A DNA stretch of 64,000 nucleotides, taken from Rhodospirillales bacterium. GTDB taxonomy: Bacteria; Pseudomonadota; Alphaproteobacteria; Micavibrionales; Micavibrionaceae. The stretch lies in assembly GCA_020638335.1 (NCBI GenBank), contig JACKIT010000006.1:1-64000 (forward strand), in the 5' to 3' direction. Below the pieces are notes generated by a model. It did not search any database and was not told the DNA's origin. It saw only the letters and a program-made list of their open reading frames with translations. Position 1 is the stretch's first letter, and each line of letters starts with the position of its first letter. Below are positions 60,138-64,000 of the stretch, one piece after another. The position numbers were made by a program, and so were the translations under genes.

Positions 60138-60966
60138 CGCGGAAAACGCATTGGCATCGCTTGCCTCATCTATCGGGCGCGATCCGGAAAGTTGGGAAGG
60201 GTGGCATTGTTTAAATTTTGAAATGCCTAAAGAGACAGACGGGCAAGGTAACTGTCTAAACTGGGTTAAAAATGTCATTGAATCTTATTTAAAAGATGCA
60301 AATGGCCGCGTCTTTTTTTGTAATGATCGTCAAATTTACATTATCTGCAAAGGGGTAGCTTGTAAGAATCTCGGCCAAGTGGCTCAGCTGATCTGTGATT
60401 TGTTGCATGAGGATAGCTCGATTGAAATTCAATACAAAATTTATGATCTGGGCAAAGACGGCCCAAAATTTGCCAGCATGTTTTTTGAGCGATGCAATGT
60501 ACTGGATTTTAATGCAAAAGAATATGCTGACATATTAGACAAATCTCATGAGCATGCCATATTCAGTCTGGTTGGCAATAACACCGAAGCAGTAACACGC
60601 CATTTTGTTAATGCACCGAGAGTTCTGCTGGTGGAAGATGACCCAATAACACGTTTCATGGTCCGCAAAGCAATTAAAAATGAGTGTGTGCTTGCGACGG
60701 CACCGGAAGGCAATAAAGTATTTTCACTCTATGCTTCTTACCAGCCTGATATAGTGTTTCTTGATATAAATCTACCAGATCTTAATGGTTATGATGTCCT
60801 TGAATGGATCATGGATAATGATCCGGGGGCCTGTGTTGTCATGTTTAGTAGTAATAGTGACATGGATAATATTGTTAGTTCTATGGACTATGGCGCAAAG
60901 GGCTTCGTCAGCAAACCATTCTCAAAAGAAAAACTGCTCCATTACATCCACAACCATACAGGGTAA
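60118..60966 (+). CDS. Response regulator with novel N-terminal domain (paralog 2)
   Basis: 282 residues from ATG 60118 (GGGAGAAAACAC upstream). N-terminal 1-130 resembles paralog 1: WHCLNFEM, NWVKNVIESYLKDANGRVFFCNDRQIYIICKG, QVAQLICDLL. Receiver 167-282: LLVEDDPITRF, phospho-Asp216 (VFLDINLPDLNG), Ser244, Lys266 (VSKPFS). No coiled coil linker as in paralog 1. Probably receives phosphate from the hybrid kinase two genes down. Confidence 0.85.
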   Translation: MEILSINAENALASLASSIGRDPESWEGWHCLNFEMPKETDGQGNCLNWVKNVIESYLKDANGRVFFCNDRQIYIICKGVACKNLGQVAQLICDLLHEDSSIEIQYKIYDLGKDGPKFASMFFERCNVLDFNAKEYADILDKSHEHAIFSLVGNNTEAVTRHFVNAPRVLLVEDDPITRFMVRKAIKNECVLATAPEGNKVFSLYASYQPDIVFLDINLPDLNGYDVLEWIMDNDPGACVVMFSSNSDMDNIVSSMDYGAKGFVSKPFSKEKLLHYIHNHTG

Positions 60967-61006
60967 TTTAAATTGAAAAAAACATTTTTTATATAGGGGA
61001 AAAGTA

Positions 61007-61549
61007 ATGAAAGGCATTGTTTTTACAGAGTTATTTGACATGGTTGAAGGGTTATTCGGAGTAGATATGATTGATGATGTTCTGGATGATTGCGAGCTTG
61101 AATCCGGCGGCGCATACACAACCGTGGGAACATACGATCACAATGAATTGCTTCAAATCGTCGGTGCATTAAGTAAACATACCGATTTGCCTGTAAAAGA
61201 CCTGCTACATAAATACGGCTATCATTTATTTTTCCGATTTCATGAAATCATGCCGGTGTTTTTTGAAAAGCCAAAATCAACCTTTGAGTTTCTGGAAAGT
61301 GTCCATGATCATATCCATGTGGAAGTTAAAAAGCTCTACCCTGATGCTGCGCTTCCTCACTTTGAAACCGAAAGAAACGATGATGATATACTTACCATGG
61401 TTTATAAATCCTGCTGCCCGTTTGCTGATTTTGCAGAAGGACTCATTCACGGCTGCGTAGATTTTTATAAGGAAAACATTGAGATTCAAAGCGAGAATCA
61501 GAATATGGCTGAAGAATATTCCCGTATTTTTACACTCATAAAACAATAA
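61007..61549 (+). CDS. H-NOX heme nitric oxide/oxygen-binding sensor
   Basis: 180 residues, the stand-alone bacterial size. Starts MKGIVFTELFDMVEGLFG; LLHKYGYHLFFRF; then SVHDHIHVEVKKLYPDAALPHFE with the proximal heme His100 by alignment to the HDH motif of guanylate cyclase. The YxSxR motif that contacts heme propionates reads Y133-K-S135-C-C137, so the Arg is replaced by Cys. H-NOX proteins sense NO and control adjacent histidine kinases; a hybrid kinase starts 8 bp downstream. Normal family length and context argue it is functional. Confidence 0.93.
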   Translation: MKGIVFTELFDMVEGLFGVDMIDDVLDDCELESGGAYTTVGTYDHNELLQIVGALSKHTDLPVKDLLHKYGYHLFFRFHEIMPVFFEKPKSTFEFLESVHDHIHVEVKKLYPDAALPHFETERNDDDILTMVYKSCCPFADFAEGLIHGCVDFYKENIEIQSENQNMAEEYSRIFTLIKQ

Positions 61550-61557
61550 TCGGTAAA

Positions 61558-63756
61558 ATGGTGAGAACGCCTATGAGCATTGAAGATCGAATCACCAGAC
61601 TAGAAAAACGGCTCGCTCGCGAAAAATCAGCGCGGCAGCAGGCCGAACAACTTTTAGAAGAAAAAAGTTATGCGTTTTATAAGCTTAATGAACAACTACA
61701 GGAAGATTCACGGCTTCTGGAAGCTACAGTTGTCAACGCCAATGATGGCGTCATCATCACCACCGCCGATTTGGCTAATGGTGGCCCTGAGATTATCTAT
61801 GTGAACGAAGCTTTCTCCCGTATTTCCGGTTACGACCCAGATGAAATAATCGGCAAAACCCCCAGGATTTTACAAGGGCCGGATACAGACCGTAACGTTC
61901 TTGATCTGCTAAAATCCTCTTTGAGCAAAGGCAAACCTTTTAAAGGCGAACTTAAAAACTATACCAAGGATGGCGATCCGTATTGGCTGGACATCAGTAT
62001 TGTACCAATACGGGACGAAGAAGGCACAATAACGCATTTCACAGCCATTGAGCGCAATATTACCAATCGCAAAAATTTTGAAAAAGAGCTGCAACAAGAA
62101 AAAGAAACGGCAGAAAAAGAAATTGCAGAACGTCAACGTATTGAAGCGCAATTGCAAGAATATACAGACAAGCTGGAGCTTATGCGATTTGAAGCGCTGG
62201 ATGCTCAAAAGAAAGCCGAAGAAGCCAGCGCCGCCAAAACCGAATTTCTGGCCAATATGTCTCATGAATTGCGTACCCCAATGAACGGTATTATAGGCAT
62301 GGCTGAAATGCTTATGGACTCGAATCTTAATTCAGATCAGCGGGAAAATATTGAAATCTTGCATGGGTCAAGTGAGAACCTGCTGAGTATTTTAAATGAT
62401 ATTCTTGATATTTCTAAAATAGAAGCCGGAGAGCTGGAAATCGAAACGGTTCCTTTTCATTTGGGCACAGCTGTTCGTCAGACCGTTCAGCTCTTCCTGC
62501 CATTAGCAACGGATAAAGGTCTTACACTTGATATGGATCGTGCCGACGATGTGCCCTCTGCCATCATTGGCGATCTTGGCCGCATTCAGCAGGTACTGCG
62601 CAATTTGATCAGCAATGCTTTAAAATTTACCGAAGATGGTAATATTACAATTGTTCTAAGAGCTACTATGGATAGTGAAACACCCTCACTTTATCTGGCC
62701 GTTGAGGATACCGGCGTTGGTATTCCCAAAGACAAGCTGGCTGCTATTTTTGAAAAATTTACCCAAGCCGATACTTCTATCACCCGCAAATTTGGTGGAA
62801 CAGGGCTGGGGTTGGCCATCACGCAGCAGCTGGTTAAGCTTATGGGCGGAGAAATTGGTGTAGACAGTCTGGAAGGGCAGGGCTCCACATTCTGGTTTAC
62901 CATTCCCTTAACAATGGTGAGTGAAGCAGATGTCCTGGTTAATCTTTATGATGATAAACAGGGTGCTGCCGATATAGAGCTTTCAAAAGATTTACGTATA
63001 CTGGCTGTAGATGATCATCCGATAAATCAGACATTTGCCAGAAAACTTCTTAAAAAACTTGGATTCTTTTATGTTGATCTGGCTGAAAACGGACTGCAAG
63101 CTCTCGATATGATCGCCACAAATACCTACGATATCGTCTTCATGGATTGCCAGATGCCTGAACTGGACGGCTATCAGGCGACAACCATATTGCGTGAACG
63201 TGAAGAAGAAACAGGCGGCCATTTGCCAGTTATTGCTCTAACCGCCAACGCCATGATTGGCGATAAAGAAAAATGCCTAAAAGCCGGAATGGATGACTAT
63301 CTCAGCAAACCGATCAAGCCCGAAAAGCTAATTGCTGCAATGAAAAAATGGACAGAACCAAGCGCTGCTTTTGAAACATCTGATGCAGAATTGCACATAC
63401 CGAGTGTTTCTGAAGCCGGATCTGAAATCATGGATTGGGACCGCCTGCATATGTTTACAGATGGCGATCAGGAAGAAGAACAGGCTTTAATTGAAATGTT
63501 TATGACCTACGCTGAAGAGTCTTTGGAGATTCTTAAGAATTTTCGGCATGGTGAAGACGAAGAATGGAAAAAAGCCGCTCATAAGCTCAAAGGCTCTGCT
63601 GCTAATCTTGGTGCTCAGGCTTTATCGAACGTTTGTATGGAGGCCGAACAAAGCGTTGATCAGGACAATGCTGCAAAAGAACAAATTTTATCAGACATCC
63701 TCGCTTCCTATGAACAAGTTATAAAGCTCCTAAACAATGAAAAGATTGAGGCTTAG
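61558..63756 (+). CDS. Hybrid histidine kinase: PAS (LOV-like)-HisKA-HATPase-receiver-Hpt
   Basis: 732 residues (or 727 from ATG 61573), no membrane helix. N-terminal coiled coil; PAS about 50-175 with GKTPRILQGPDTD and LKNYTKDGDPYWLDISIVPI, close to LOV domains but with Pro where LOV has the photoactive Cys. Second coiled coil; HisKA NMSHELRTPMNGIIGMAE; HATPase NLISNALKFTED, GTGLGLAI; receiver with VFMDCQMPELDG; Hpt at the end with AAHKLKGSAANLG. A full phosphorelay in one protein, probably inhibited or tuned by the H-NOX protein encoded just upstream. Last gene of the sigma-54 operon. Confidence 0.95.
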   Translation: MVRTPMSIEDRITRLEKRLAREKSARQQAEQLLEEKSYAFYKLNEQLQEDSRLLEATVVNANDGVIITTADLANGGPEIIYVNEAFSRISGYDPDEIIGKTPRILQGPDTDRNVLDLLKSSLSKGKPFKGELKNYTKDGDPYWLDISIVPIRDEEGTITHFTAIERNITNRKNFEKELQQEKETAEKEIAERQRIEAQLQEYTDKLELMRFEALDAQKKAEEASAAKTEFLANMSHELRTPMNGIIGMAEMLMDSNLNSDQRENIEILHGSSENLLSILNDILDISKIEAGELEIETVPFHLGTAVRQTVQLFLPLATDKGLTLDMDRADDVPSAIIGDLGRIQQVLRNLISNALKFTEDGNITIVLRATMDSETPSLYLAVEDTGVGIPKDKLAAIFEKFTQADTSITRKFGGTGLGLAITQQLVKLMGGEIGVDSLEGQGSTFWFTIPLTMVSEADVLVNLYDDKQGAADIELSKDLRILAVDDHPINQTFARKLLKKLGFFYVDLAENGLQALDMIATNTYDIVFMDCQMPELDGYQATTILREREEETGGHLPVIALTANAMIGDKEKCLKAGMDDYLSKPIKPEKLIAAMKKWTEPSAAFETSDAELHIPSVSEAGSEIMDWDRLHMFTDGDQEEEQALIEMFMTYAEESLEILKNFRHGEDEEWKKAAHKLKGSAANLGAQALSNVCMEAEQSVDQDNAAKEQILSDILASYEQVIKLLNNEKIEA

Positions 63757-63765
63757 GGTCAAAAC

Positions 63766-63970
63766 TCACAGGTTAGATCCAGTAGCAAAGTAGAGCGGCG
63801 AGCAGATATTCGGCAGGGGCATCCCGCCGCCGGCAACCACTTTGTAAAACATGAATAATCCCGCTGATAACACGGCGATCATCAACACGGGGCTTACGGC
63901 CTTGATCAGACGGAAGATGAGGCTGGATAACAGCTCACTAGGAATCGGTGAAATAAAAATATTGGCTCAT
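63766..63970 (-). pseudogene. Small membrane protein gene with apparent single-base frameshift
   Basis: ATG at 63970 has AAAGGAGCCAATCC upstream but runs only MSQYFYFTDS before a stop. Removing one T from the 5-T run (63955-63959) gives about 67 residues: MSQYFISPIPSELLSSLIF, then RLIKAVSPVLMIAVLSAGLFMFYKV, ending PLPNICSPLYFATGSNL. The shifted frame is open to 63766 and looks coding (one membrane helix). Either a sequencing slip, a recent frameshift, or slippage. Family unknown. Confidence 0.45.
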
Positions 63971-64000
63971 GGATTGGCTCCTTTCGAATAAATTTACCAA

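Overview
The window reads as chromosome of an alphaproteobacterium. It is densely packed, has mixed strands, and carries many 4-26 bp overlaps inside operons. Evidence for the group is an NDUFA12-type complex I accessory subunit next to an mlaD gene and a DUF2155 gene, followed by aat, accC, accB and aroQ; a two-domain phasin; clpS/clpA; an nrdA without an N-terminal ATP cone; a PBP5-type carboxypeptidase with a SPOR domain; and small 'GNVLF' pseudopilin-like proteins of a kind I associate with Micavibrio-like and rhodospirillal genomes. The family or genus cannot be fixed from this sequence. I saw no rRNA, tRNA, CRISPR array, transposase or prophage.

Layout. 1-9.4 kb: nrdA start (cut by the window edge) with two NrdR-type boxes, pyruvate kinase, an asparaginase-like half protein, a MshEN-like/LapG-like fusion, hldE, a lipoprotein plus FlgO-like pair, a pseudopilin-like protein and a D,D-carboxypeptidase. 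9.6-17.6 kb: phasin, clpS, an unknown gene, clpA, a second pseudopilin-like protein, a receiver-deaminase fusion, RidA, NDUFA12, mlaD, DUF2155. 17.6-24.2 kb (minus): aat, accC, accB, aroQ, a PCu(A)C copper chaperone, two DsbA-like oxidoreductases and an M48 metalloprotease. 24.2-34.0 kb: rlmE, guaB, a 46-residue gene, an RsmB-type methyltransferase, metE/metF and guaA. 34.1-40.2 kb (minus): a tight seven-gene operon of thermostable-hemolysin family protein, AMP ligase, TenA-like diiron-oxidase-fold protein, SDR, TPR protein, OmpR-type regulator and histidine kinase. 40.5-53.2 kb: def, fmt, EamA transporter, truA, YqfO-like protein, PRC-barrel protein, dapE/dapD, FemAB-like, DUF3108, glmU, glmS. 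53.2-56.6 kb (minus): tonB, copper-type TonB receptor, DUF2946. 56.7-57.6 kb: a class 1A dihydroorotate dehydrogenase. 57.6-63.8 kb: a sigma-54 activator facing a sigma-54 promoter that drives two receiver proteins, an H-NOX heme sensor and a hybrid histidine kinase.

The most interesting units are (i) the sigma-54/H-NOX/hybrid kinase module with two receiver proteins that share an N-terminal region I do not recognise; (ii) the seven-gene operon, which looks like a fatty-acyl-derived small-molecule pathway carrying its own two-component system, with an 11-bp direct repeat at the promoter; (iii) a protein that puts a tandem MshEN (c-di-GMP binding) motif in front of a membrane segment and a LapG-type protease; and (iv) a receiver domain fused to a guanine-deaminase-like domain that has lost both zinc-binding cysteines. 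Housekeeping functions cluster by theme: purine synthesis (guaB, guaA), methionine (metE, metF), formyl-methionine handling (def, fmt), N-degron degradation (aat, clpS, clpA), UDP-GlcNAc supply (glmU, glmS), lysine/DAP synthesis (dapD, dapE) and copper handling (PCu(A)C, copper receptor, tonB, DUF2946).
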